NCBI GenBank assembly: GCA_020636255.1
Contig: JACJYE010000018.1
Span: 9,099 to 73,098, forward strand
Length of the DNA: 64,000 bases
Reading direction: 5' to 3'
Source: Lewinellaceae bacterium
GTDB lineage: Bacteria; Bacteroidota; Bacteroidia; Chitinophagales; Saprospiraceae
Below the pieces are notes generated by a model. The model saw only the letters and a program-made list of their open reading frames with translations, was not told where the DNA came from and did not search any database. Of this stretch, positions 9,601 to 18,500 are shown piece after piece; within the stretch, counting starts at the first letter, position 1; every line of letters starts with the position of its first letter. Position numbers and translations under genes: made by a program.

Positions 9601-9891
9601 ATCAATTACCTGTTTTCCGACCTGTTCGTAAAGGACGGCAGCTACCTCCGCATCAGCAACGTCACGCTGGGATGCAATCTCGGGCAGCTGGTAAAAAACA
9701 GGGCTATAGGCCAGATCCGCATTTATGGCTCTGTGCAGAACCTCTATACGCTTTCCAAATACGACGGGATGGACCCGGAGGTCGGGTATGGTTTTGACAA
9801 TGGAGCGACCGACAGGTTCTCGTCAGGGATCGACCTGGGCTTTTATCCGCGCCCGAGGACTGTATTGGTTGGATTAAGTGTAAAATTTTAA
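6691..9891 (+). CDS. SusC-type TonB-dependent outer-membrane transporter
   Basis: A 1066-residue SusC/RagA porin that imports oligosaccharides across the outer membrane with TonB energy. After a signal peptide (about residues 1-42) comes a carboxypeptidase-regulatory-like domain (RTISGTVTDADEHIPLPGAN, about 46-130), then the plug with VKGEDLEKRN and the VLKDAASAAIYGNRGANGVILI signature region, then the barrel, which ends in the expected aromatic residue (VKF). It sits between the GH31 enzyme and the paired SusD. The substrate is inferred to be xyloglucan oligosaccharides from those neighbours. Confidence 0.97.
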   Translation: MALTRHSYPKTSPAKEPGLFKTCRLLALVLASFLLVNMGLAGQERTISGTVTDADEHIPLPGANILIKGTYKGTVTDVDGKYSIVARPEDVLIISYTSYQTQEIVVGGRTMIDLALGIDVAELDEVVVIGYSTQKKKLVTGATVQVKGEDLEKRNTTNALQALQGQTAGVNITSTSGQPGEPLKVTIRGLGTIGNASPLYIVDGVPTGSIDYLNPADIESVDVLKDAASAAIYGNRGANGVILITTRKGSPGLSQVTFDAYYGLQSRAKKIRMLNAREYAGILNEQHLNSGGSTSGLPFDVNNLPAYTSDGPASTDWLEEMFVQNALTQNYVLGTTKGDENSSFSMSLSYTGQEGIVGGADYSDFNRYGARINSSQELFGGRATIGQNLSFAYTKSNGIAVGNQYSNSLRGAFNASPLLPVYDGEGDFFNTADKSILDQNGESYWNDQESNPYASMVYNNQNDRNSQKLIGNVFAEANILKNLKFRTMLGLDYYSQESRSFTPIYQLSVYSFSNFTKATQNLEKGLGLTFENLLTYDYSVAKHRLTAMAGNTVQRYNGSWIYGENSDLAFSDLEHAYLNNATNTDNTARMKIEGAPHNEEKLLSYFGRVQYDFNETYLFNATFRADGSSKFARGNRWGYFPSFSAGWVITNEPFIGIPRTFMPFLKLRASWGQNGSSNVDAFNYLAPIQFTQATYAFGNEEGSNTNGAFPSRLSNENLKWETSEQLNLGFDARLFNSFFTVNFDWFRKVTKDWLIKAPILATAGTDAPYINGGNVHNSGVELALTYNGKRGAFEYQISANGAYLKNEVTDIPTEDGIIHGATNTLYNNSSEFYRAESGYPIGYFWGWETDGIFQTTAEVDQYVGPNGKLIQPKAKPGDLRYVDQNGDGVINDLDKVGLGDPSPNLMYGLTFSCNYKAFDFLAVANGVAGNQIVQSYRNHTDRYANYTEEILGRWAGEGTSNTIPRVTNNNINYLFSDLFVKDGSYLRISNVTLGCNLGQLVKNRAIGQIRIYGSVQNLYTLSKYDGMDPEVGYGFDNGATDRFSSGIDLGFYPRPRTVLVGLSVKF

Positions 9892-9902
9892 AAAAGAAGG
9901 CC

Positions 9903-11537
9903 ATGAAAACAGTTAGGGATATTCTCATCATACTTGCCGGGATTGCCCTCGGTTCCTGTTCAGAAGACTTTCTGGATACCACTCCGATCACCGAAAAGAC
10001 AGACGGCAACTACTATTCTACCCCGGATGAAGCCTGGGAAGCGCTTACGGGCTGCTACGATGCTCTGCAGTTGATCTATTCTGACGGCATTGCCCTGCCC
10101 GTCGCTGCCGACGTCATGTCCGACCTGTGTTTTGGCGGCACCGGCGCCGGAGACGGAGACGGGTACCCCATGGTGGACGAGTTCGACAACAGCGTCTCGC
10201 CTTCGGACCTCAACCTTTATGAGGGCAACTGGAAAAATTATTACAAAGGCATCTTCCGGTGCAATTCTCTGCTCAAGAACCTCGACAAGGTAGATTGGGG
10301 CAAAGAGCCGGAATTGAGCAACACCATCGAAGCGGAAGCGCGATTTTTAAGGGCTTACTTTTATTTTGACATGGTGAGGATGTGGGAAAAAGTCCCGCTG
10401 CTAACCGAACCCTCGTCGGAAAACATCCCGCAATCGGAGCCCGATGATATCTACCGCGTCATTACCGAAGACCTGCTGTTCGCCATTGATAATGCCCGCG
10501 CCAGGCAGTACGGGCAGATCGCTTCATCGGATTACGGGCACGTGACCAAATGGGCGGCGGAAGGCCTGCTGGCAAGAGTATATCTGTTCTATACGGGCTA
10601 CTATGGCCAGAGCGGCCTGGTGGGGCTTGTCGCCAAGGCCGATGCCCTCTCCTATGTTGAAGATATCATCGCCAACAGCGGGCATGGCCTGGTCGATAAT
10701 TTTGCCGACCTGTGGCCAGCCGCAGCCACCTATGAAGCAGCGAAAGCCGGAAAGCCTATCTACGATAATACTTATGCCGGAGAAAACAACGAGGAAGTCG
10801 TATTTGCTATCAAGTATACCTATACCAGTACCTGGACAGGAAATACGGACGGCAACCACTGGCTGGTGATGAACGGCCTGCGAAAAATGTACTGGCCCGA
10901 AAGTGGTTACGGCTTTGGCTGGGGAGCCAATACCGTAGTCCCCGAATTCTATGCCAGCTGGGATCCGGACGACCCGCGGCGCGAGGCATCCATTATGGCG
11001 ATCGAAGAGGAAGGCATCAATTATACGGAGATCAATGACGTAAAGGAATACACGGGGTATTTCACCAAAAAATATACGCCGCTGAGCGATACGCTAGGCA
11101 ACAGCGTGGCCGAAGAGCTGGGAGGCGTGAGCTTCATGATCGGCCAGTACCAGGACTATTTCGTCATCCGGTATGCCGACGTCCTGCTCATGGCCGCCGA
11201 GCTGGGCAGCCCCAACGCCCTCGTCTATTTAAACCAGGTACGGGGCAGAGCGGGCCTGGGCCCTGTTCCTAACGCGGACAAGGAGACGATCTTCGAAGAG
11301 CGGAAAAACGAGTTCGCTTTCGAAGGCCTGCGGTACTGGGACCTGTTGCGGTATGATAACAGCCTGCAGTATGCTGCTGGCCACGTCTCGTACAGCGGAA
11401 CGGTAAAGACCGGCGGCGTGCAGGCCCAAAAGACAATTGACGGGAACAACCTGATAAAGACGCGCGGCCTTTGTCAGATTCCATATAACCAGATTACGCT
11501 CTCGGGTGGTGTATTGGAACAAAACCCGGGGTGGTAA
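9903..11537 (+). CDS. SusD-type surface glycan-binding lipoprotein
   Basis: A 544-residue SusD/RagB lipoprotein with lipobox ALGSC (C19), followed by SEDFLDTTP, a typical SusD start. TPR-like helices appear in the first half (EAEARFLRAYFYFDMVRMW). The C-terminal part carries FEERKNEFAFEGLRYWDLLR, a conserved SusD_RagB stretch. It forms the lid over the SusC barrel, starts 11 bases after SusC stops, and should bind the same oligosaccharides. Confidence 0.96.
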   Translation: MKTVRDILIILAGIALGSCSEDFLDTTPITEKTDGNYYSTPDEAWEALTGCYDALQLIYSDGIALPVAADVMSDLCFGGTGAGDGDGYPMVDEFDNSVSPSDLNLYEGNWKNYYKGIFRCNSLLKNLDKVDWGKEPELSNTIEAEARFLRAYFYFDMVRMWEKVPLLTEPSSENIPQSEPDDIYRVITEDLLFAIDNARARQYGQIASSDYGHVTKWAAEGLLARVYLFYTGYYGQSGLVGLVAKADALSYVEDIIANSGHGLVDNFADLWPAAATYEAAKAGKPIYDNTYAGENNEEVVFAIKYTYTSTWTGNTDGNHWLVMNGLRKMYWPESGYGFGWGANTVVPEFYASWDPDDPRREASIMAIEEEGINYTEINDVKEYTGYFTKKYTPLSDTLGNSVAEELGGVSFMIGQYQDYFVIRYADVLLMAAELGSPNALVYLNQVRGRAGLGPVPNADKETIFEERKNEFAFEGLRYWDLLRYDNSLQYAAGHVSYSGTVKTGGVQAQKTIDGNNLIKTRGLCQIPYNQITLSGGVLEQNPGW

Positions 11538-11564
11538 ATTATTCTAAAATCTAAAAAACACAAC

Positions 11565-13019
11565 ATGAAAAAATTCAGCTTTTTGAAAGTTGCCATTGTG
11601 GCATTGGGGGTTGTGGCCCTTGCTTTTTCATGCAATAAGGATGACGACGACGACCCTGTAGTCAATGATACTCCTGTGTTGGGTGTAAACTTTAACTACT
11701 CCGTCGATGCCAATGTCGTTACCTTCACCACAACCCTTGCCGGTAACGTATGGTGGACGAACAGTGGAACGGACTATCCCGCAGTAGACAAGAGGGCCGA
11801 AGTGGCTTTCGCGGAGGCCGGTACATACACTTTTACCTGCAGTATACTGGTGAACGGCGTAACCCTGACTTCCGACCCGTTCAATGTGGTCGTTGAAGTC
11901 GGCGACGCTACAATTTACGATACCGATTACTGGAAAAACCTGACCGGCGGTTATGGTGAAAAGAGAGGATGGGTGCTCGACGTCGAAGCGAAAGTGCACG
12001 CGGGCCCCTTGTCCTTCCTGGGTACTTCATGGGACTTTGTGGCCGGTGATTACGCCGACCAGAACGATGCGTGGATGTGGGATGCCGACCTCAATTTCAC
12101 TTTTGAGCCCGACTCCGCCAATGTTCGCATGGACTGGCCGGGCGATGAAGGGTACGGTGTTATGTACTTCGACCTGATCAATGGCAGGAACTTCTTCGCC
12201 GATAAAAAGAAAGAAGCCCCTGAAACCGGTACGTATACCCTGGATTGGAACAACAGGACGATCACCCTTACCGGCGCAACGATCCTGCGCAGCTACAAGC
12301 CTTTTGCTCAGGTTCAGGATGACCCCAACTGTGAAGGCGATGACTGTCCGAAACACCAGGAGGATGGCATTAACGGTATTTCTGACTGGGTCAATTACAA
12401 GATCTTTGAACTGACGGATACCGTTTTAAGGCTGGCGGTATTACGCGACCAGGATGTTCACGGTGAAGGCGCTGCCTGGTTGATCTACAACTTTGTAGAG
12501 GCTAATACCTATGCAAGCATCGTCGTTGACCCGCCGCCAGTATTGGTGGAACCCGTGCTTACTTCCTTCACGGCGAATGACCTGGTAGGCACCTGGAAAT
12601 TTGACGAAATATCCCAGGACTGGATCGGATGGGGCGAAGTTGGAATAGGAGGCCGAAGGTTGAACGGATGGAATACAAGAGCGGATATGATCGCGACCCT
12701 GACTTCCTGGGGCGCCGCCGATGCACAGGCCATTTTTGATGCCGGAGATGCAAAAGAATTCGTATTCAACGCTGACGGGAGCTGTATGCTTGGCGGTGTT
12801 GCCAACAACTATACGGTTACAGACGGCAAGATCCATTTCACAAATGACCTCACCGACGAATTCTCCCTGGTGTGGATCGGGCTGGCCGGAAAGGATGTGA
12901 CAGTCCTGGATGTCAAATTAGATGTGGATGGAAATGCCTACACCTCGCCAGGCATCTGGATCGGCCAGAAGAACGGCGCGAAGGATGAGTCTTCATCCGT
13001 TCTGCTGGTCAAACAATAA
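11565..13019 (+). CDS. Surface glycan-binding lipoprotein in the SusE/SusF position
   Basis: A 484-residue lipoprotein: the signal peptide ends at LAFSC (C23), followed by NKDDDDD, an acidic lipoprotein export-type tail. An Ig/PKD-like N-terminal part (about 40-110, FTTTLAGNVWWTNSGTDYP) precedes two aromatic-rich modules, the second near residues 340-480. There is no catalytic motif that I recognise. Its place straight after SusD matches surface glycan-binding proteins of other loci, but sequence similarity to a named family could not be established. Confidence 0.75.
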   Translation: MKKFSFLKVAIVALGVVALAFSCNKDDDDDPVVNDTPVLGVNFNYSVDANVVTFTTTLAGNVWWTNSGTDYPAVDKRAEVAFAEAGTYTFTCSILVNGVTLTSDPFNVVVEVGDATIYDTDYWKNLTGGYGEKRGWVLDVEAKVHAGPLSFLGTSWDFVAGDYADQNDAWMWDADLNFTFEPDSANVRMDWPGDEGYGVMYFDLINGRNFFADKKKEAPETGTYTLDWNNRTITLTGATILRSYKPFAQVQDDPNCEGDDCPKHQEDGINGISDWVNYKIFELTDTVLRLAVLRDQDVHGEGAAWLIYNFVEANTYASIVVDPPPVLVEPVLTSFTANDLVGTWKFDEISQDWIGWGEVGIGGRRLNGWNTRADMIATLTSWGAADAQAIFDAGDAKEFVFNADGSCMLGGVANNYTVTDGKIHFTNDLTDEFSLVWIGLAGKDVTVLDVKLDVDGNAYTSPGIWIGQKNGAKDESSSVLLVKQ

Positions 13020-13052
13020 AGTATGAGTCGTCCCGGATTTTCGTAGTGATCT

Positions 13053-13150
13053 CCCGCGAAGTACGCGAAGGTTACGCGAAGTACGCGATACAGTGGCCTG
13101 CTTATCCCCCACCATAGCGCCCTTTGCATAACCTTTGCGCCCTTTGCGGG
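13053..13150. repeat. Imperfect palindromic intergenic repeat
   Basis: The left arm (13053-13088) is built from the words CGCGAAGTACGCGAA and GGTTACGCGAA. The right arm (13117-13150) reads back as the same pattern with CGCAAAGGGCGCAAAGGTTATGCAAA. The arms flank about 28 bases between the binding lipoprotein and GH74. It could fold into a long hairpin and end or dampen transcription before the GH74 promoter. Confidence 0.6.
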
Positions 13151-13189
13151 AACCTCACGGCATCCTTCATCCTCTGTGTTTCCAAGGTT

Positions 13190-13197
13190 TATATTTG
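13190..13197 (+). promoter_or_regulatory. Candidate -7 box TATATTTG for GH74
   Basis: TATATTTG matches TAnnTTTG and lies 20 bases before the ATG at 13218. It helps decide the start: an in-frame ATG at 13176 lies upstream of this box and would not be in the transcript. Confidence 0.5.
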
Positions 13198-13217
13198 CCC
13201 TGTTAAACCCCCCATTG

Positions 13218-15440
13218 ATGCAACAGAAACATCCCATTCCTGTCTCGTATGCATTCCGCATTGCTGTTCTCATCCTGTTGACGGTAGTGGGGACAAATTC
13301 CTGTAAGAAAGACGATTTGGGGGCGCCCGACGACACGCCAACAGGCAACACCGTTGGCGTGCCTACCATTGATGGCGCCTACGAATGGAGCAGCGTCGCC
13401 ATCGGCGGCGGCGGGTTCGTCACGGGGATCATTACCAGCCCTGTGGAGGAAAACCTGATCTATGCGCGCACAGACGTAGGCGGCGCCTACCGGTGGATAG
13501 AAGCGTCGAAATCCTGGAAGCCGTTAACAGATTTTGTCGGGCCGGGCCAAACATCTTTACTCGGTATTGAAAGCATCGCCCTGGACCCGCATAATGCCGG
13601 CAGAGCCTATATTGCTGCGGGAACCGAATACTGGGACGGCGGATTATCATGCATCCTCATTTCCAACGACTACGGCGAAACCTTCGAGGCCGTCAATGTA
13701 ACCTCCATGTTCCAGTTTCACGGGAACGGGATGGGCCGGCAGAATGGCGAAAGGCTGGCCGTAGACCCCAATCTGGGTGATATCTTATTTTGCGGCACCC
13801 GAAAACACGGCCTATGGAAGAGCGAGAACGGCGGCCATAACTGGACTAAGGTTTCTTCCTTTCCGGCCTCCGGTACTGCCAACGGAAATGGGATCTGTTT
13901 TATAACATTCGACAGCAGCTCCGGGACAACAGGGGCTGCGACACAACGGATCTTTGCGGGGGTTTCCCGCTCGGGCAGCGCCAATATATTCGTCAGCGAC
14001 GATGGCGGCCAAAACTGGCAACCGGTTGCCGATGCTCCTATAGAGGATATGCCAATGAGAAGTTTGTTGGCCAACGGCCAACTATACGTCAGTTATGCCA
14101 ATGCAGAAGGCCCGTGGAATTGCACTACCGGAAGCTTGTGGAAGTACAAGCTCGCCGATGGAACGTGGACGGACATCAGCCCGGAATCCGGAACGGCATT
14201 CAGCGGGATCTCCATCAGCCGGGATCATACAACCTTAGTCGCGTCCAGCCTGAACAAATGGATAAACCAGGGCCTGGCCTGGGGCGATGAAATATACAGG
14301 AGTACGGATGATGGCGCAAGCTGGGAACGCCTGTTCCAAGGCTCCGGCGCCACGGCCAGCCCGGGTGATATCACCTGGACGGCCAAAAGCTCCATCCACT
14401 GGGCCGGAGATATCAAGATCGACCCCTTCAACAGCAGCCGCGCTTTTATCATTTCAGGCAATGGGGTTTACCGGACAACGAGCCTCACCTCCCCCGCTCC
14501 TGTCTGGCAGAATGCTTCGAACGGTATTGAAGAAACCGTTCCGCTCGGCCTGGTGAGCATCCCGGAGGGCCCACTCGTTTCGGTGATCGGCGATTACGAC
14601 GGTTATATGCATGCCGACATCCATGAGTTCCCCCTAACCAGCCATTTTCCTTCGATCGGCACCACTACGGGGATCGCCTATGCCGGCCAGAGCCCCAACT
14701 TTGTCGTCCGCGTTGGCGGTGATGAAGGGAACAGAGCCCTCTATTATTCGGAAAATTACGGCGAAAGCTGGCTTCGGGCGCCTACGTCGCAGGTAGGAAG
14801 ATACAGAGGCCACGTTGCCGTTTCCGCCGACGGGCAATGCATCCTTTGGGCCCCTGAATCGGGTAACAGCCTTCATTACACGACTGACCGGGGCCAGAGT
14901 TGGGCAACCAGTGAAGGGATAAGCGGCAATTTGAGCCCCGTTGCGGACTACGTCAACCCCAATGCTTTTTATGCTTATTCCCCTTCCGGAAAGTTTTACA
15001 AAAGCCTCGACAAAGGAAGATCCTTCACGACTACCATTACAAGCATCACCGGAGGCGCCACGCTTATCCGGGCCGTGTTCGGCCAGGAAGGGCATGTGCT
15101 CATTGCCGGGAAAGGCCAGGGGTTGCATATCAGTAAGAATTACGGCCTCACCTTCGAAAAAATTGAGGCCGTCACGTATTGCGAAGCTGTCGGCACGGGT
15201 AAAGGGCCTGATGGCAGCAACTATCCTTCGATCTATATCTACGGCCAGACTGAAAACGACAGCGCTCTGGCGCCATACCGCAGTGATGATGGCGGAGCGT
15301 CATGGGTTAGAATAAACGATAGCCGGCAGCAATTCGGTAGCCTGGCCAACGGCCAGTTTATTATCGGAGATAAAAATGTATTCGGCAGGGTATACAGGAG
15401 CACAGCAGGCAGAGGGATTGCTTACGGGCAGTTTAAGTAA
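13218..15440 (+). CDS. GH74 endo-xyloglucanase-like lipoprotein
   Basis: A 740-residue GH74 enzyme made of two seven-bladed propellers with repeated sialidase-type Asp boxes (SNDYGETF, SDDGGQNW, STDDGASW, SDDGGASW). The N-terminal stretch WSSVAIGGGGFVTG then YARTDVGGAYRW is diagnostic for GH74; D86 is the expected catalytic Asp. The second candidate Asp lies in WAGDIKIDPFNSS (D398 or D402). GH74 enzymes cut the beta-1,4-glucan backbone of xyloglucan. A signal peptide followed by CKKDD suggests a surface lipoprotein. The start is set by the promoter box at 13190. It should supply oligosaccharides to the upstream SusCD pair. Confidence 0.93.
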   Translation: MQQKHPIPVSYAFRIAVLILLTVVGTNSCKKDDLGAPDDTPTGNTVGVPTIDGAYEWSSVAIGGGGFVTGIITSPVEENLIYARTDVGGAYRWIEASKSWKPLTDFVGPGQTSLLGIESIALDPHNAGRAYIAAGTEYWDGGLSCILISNDYGETFEAVNVTSMFQFHGNGMGRQNGERLAVDPNLGDILFCGTRKHGLWKSENGGHNWTKVSSFPASGTANGNGICFITFDSSSGTTGAATQRIFAGVSRSGSANIFVSDDGGQNWQPVADAPIEDMPMRSLLANGQLYVSYANAEGPWNCTTGSLWKYKLADGTWTDISPESGTAFSGISISRDHTTLVASSLNKWINQGLAWGDEIYRSTDDGASWERLFQGSGATASPGDITWTAKSSIHWAGDIKIDPFNSSRAFIISGNGVYRTTSLTSPAPVWQNASNGIEETVPLGLVSIPEGPLVSVIGDYDGYMHADIHEFPLTSHFPSIGTTTGIAYAGQSPNFVVRVGGDEGNRALYYSENYGESWLRAPTSQVGRYRGHVAVSADGQCILWAPESGNSLHYTTDRGQSWATSEGISGNLSPVADYVNPNAFYAYSPSGKFYKSLDKGRSFTTTITSITGGATLIRAVFGQEGHVLIAGKGQGLHISKNYGLTFEKIEAVTYCEAVGTGKGPDGSNYPSIYIYGQTENDSALAPYRSDDGGASWVRINDSRQQFGSLANGQFIIGDKNVFGRVYRSTAGRGIAYGQFK

Positions 15441-15457
15441 GAGCTTGTTTGGAGGCC
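15440..15457. repeat. Single arm of the GCTTGTTTGGAGGCC repeat, abutting the GH74 stop
   Basis: AGAGCTTGTTTGGAGGCC begins on the last base of the GH74 stop codon. The other arm is absent; a run of T follows, which could act with the arm as a weak terminator. Confidence 0.7.
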
Positions 15458-15555
15458 GCTTTTTTTTTAAGTTCATCTATTGTACATTTATTGGTTAGGA
15501 ACTTTTCGGGTGAAATTCCAAAAGGAACATTCTCCCCGAGCTATTTGTACGATAG

Positions 15556-18500
15556 ATGGGATCGTTTGCCCAAAAATACGGCGTGTTTTACCTGCTGCTG
15601 GCCCTGGCCTGTTCAGTTAGCCCTCTGTTTTCACAAACTGAGCAATACCGGTTTTCACATCTGACCATTGACGAGGGCCTTTCCAACAACCAGGTCAATT
15701 GTATCTATAAAGACAGGTTTGGGTTTATGTGGTTTGGCACCATGTCCGGCCTGAACCGCTTTGACGGGTACCACTTCAGGGTGTTCCGCAATGACCCGCG
15801 AGATACTTTTTCCATCGGCGACAATTATGTGTTAAACCTCTTCGAAGACCATCAGGGAAGGTTGTGGGCCGACACGCGTAGCGGGCTGAACGTTTTTGAC
15901 CCCAGGTCGGAAAAATTTTATCGCTACCCGCAGCAGTGGCTTGATTCCCTGGGCCTGAGCGGCGAGGCTATTACAAAGGCCTATCAATCGCCAGACGGCC
16001 ATTTCTGGTACCTGACTTCCAAAAATGGCATATATGAGCACAGGCCCGGCGAAGATCGGCTGGCGCACTATCTCTACCGGCCGCAGCAGGACGGCCCAAT
16101 AAGCTCCAAAAGCATTTCTGATGTCCGGGAAGGCCCTTCGGGCAACCTGTGGGCCATACACAACAACGGCCTGTTGGTGAAGTTGAACCGGGAAACGGGA
16201 AAGGCCGTGTACAGAAATGAGTACCTGTACAAAAAGTTCAAAGGGCGCTACCTGGCCTATACGCTATCCGTCGACTCGGATGGAGATGTCTGGGCCTTTG
16301 CCTCCAATGACGCCCTGGGGGGGTATATGCTTGATGTTTCTAACAATGAAATGCTGTACTTCAGCACACAGAGTGAGCAGTACAGGCTCAACTCCAATGT
16401 GGTCAGTGGCGTCGTACAGGACAAAAACGGCCATCTGTGGATAACGACCGATGGAGGCGGGATCAATGTCTTTGATAAAAAAGCCCGCTCCATCAAGGTG
16501 GTCGAGCATGAACAGGAGGAAAGGCCAAGCCTTAGCCAAAACAGTATTACGGCTGTTTATCAGGATGAGGCGGGCACGATATGGATCGGCACTTATAAAA
16601 AGGGGATCAATTATTACCACGAGGCCATCAACAAAATACGGCTGGTAAAATATAAATCAGCCAGCCCTGCCCTGCCCAATTGTGACGATGTGAACTGTTT
16701 TGCGGAAGATGCAAAAGGCAATCTGTGGATTGGGACCAATGGCTGCGGGTTGCTGTATTTCGACCGGGCGAATGACCGGTTCACGCATTACCTAAACGAC
16801 CCGGGCAAGGCCAACAGCCTTAGCAGCAACGTCATTGTCAGCCTTTGTATCGACCATGAACAGATGTTGTGGATCGGCACCTATTACGGAGGCCTGCAGC
16901 GGTTTGACGGCACGAACTTCCATTATTACAAAAACGACCCCGGCAATGCCCACAGCCTGTCGGACAACCGCGTTTGGGCCATTCATGAAGACGCCGGCAA
17001 CGGCCTTTGGGTGGGCACCCTGGGCGGAGGCCTGGAGCTGCTGGACCGCAAGTCCAACTCTTTTGTGCATCATCGGCTAGGTGAATTGAGTGGCGTCAAC
17101 TCCGATTTCATTTTTTCCCTGTCGGAAGACCGGAGCGGCAATATGTGGGTCGGCACGTCTAACGGGGTCGACGTCCGGCTCCACGATGCAAACCGGGTGG
17201 TGCATTATGAGCATGTACCCCATGATCTCACCTCGCTCAGCAACAATAATGTGATTGTCGTTTTTAATGACAGCCGAGGCCTGTCGTGGGTAGGTACGCG
17301 GGAAGGGTTGAATGTCTTCGACCCCAAAAAACAGGCTTTCACCTCTTTCAGAATGGAAGACGGCCTGCCTGACAATACCATACAGGGCATCGTGGAAGCG
17401 CCGGACGGCACCCTATGGATCAGCACTCAAAAGGGCGTTTCCAAAATGGCCGTCAGGCAAAAGGAGAATGGAGGGGGGTATTATGGGGAATTCACCAATT
17501 TCGACATGTCAGACGGCCTGCAGGGAACAGCGTTCAATGAAAATGCAGCCTTTCTGACCAGCAGGGGCGAACTGGTGTTCGGAGGGGCGAACGGGTTCAA
17601 TATCTTTTATCCGAAAGACCTGACGGCGAACACTTCTGCTGAATCAGTACCCGTGCTGACCGACCTCCAGGTCTTCAATAAAAGCATACGCCCCGGGGAT
17701 AAGCTGAATAACCGGGCCTTGCTGAACAATACCATTAGCCAGGCCAGGGAAATAACCCTGAAGCACCACGAAAATATCTTCTCACTGGAGTTTTCTTCCC
17801 TGGATTACCTCCCGATGAAGAAAAACAAATTCGCTATTAAACTGGAAGGGTTTCACGAAGACTGGATGGTGCTGAACAATGAGTCGCGGCGGGCCAATTT
17901 CACCAATCTCGACCCCGGAGTCTACTATTTCAAAGTAAAAGCGATGCAAAATGACGGGGCCTGGGGCAAGGAAACCCCACCCTTAAAAATAACGGTCCTG
18001 CCACCTTTCTGGCAGACCCCGCTCGCTTTTCTGGTTTATATCTTACTGGTGGTTGGGGCGCTCTACCTGGCGCGGCAGTATATTCTGGAACGGGAACGGA
18101 TGAAACACCGCATAGCGACGGAATATCTCGAAGCCCAGCGCGTGCATGAGATGGACCTGATGAAAATCAAGTTTTTCACCAATACCAGCCATGAATTCCG
18201 CACCCCGCTTTCGCTCATCATCAGCCCGCTTGAGGCCATCCTGAACAAGCCCAGAGAGGAAAGTGAAAAAAAGCAGCTTGCCATCGTCCACAGAAATGCC
18301 AAGCGTCTGCTGACACTGGTCAACCAGCTGCTCGATTTTCGGAAAATGGAAGCGGGGAAGTTCACTTACATGCCCCGCTACTGCGATATGGCCGGTGTGA
18401 TCCGCGAGGTCAGCGATTCCTTTTCCGACCTGGCCGAAAAGAAAAATATCCGCTATAGTACCAGCCTTGAATTTGAACAGCTGCTGATGTTCTTTGACCG

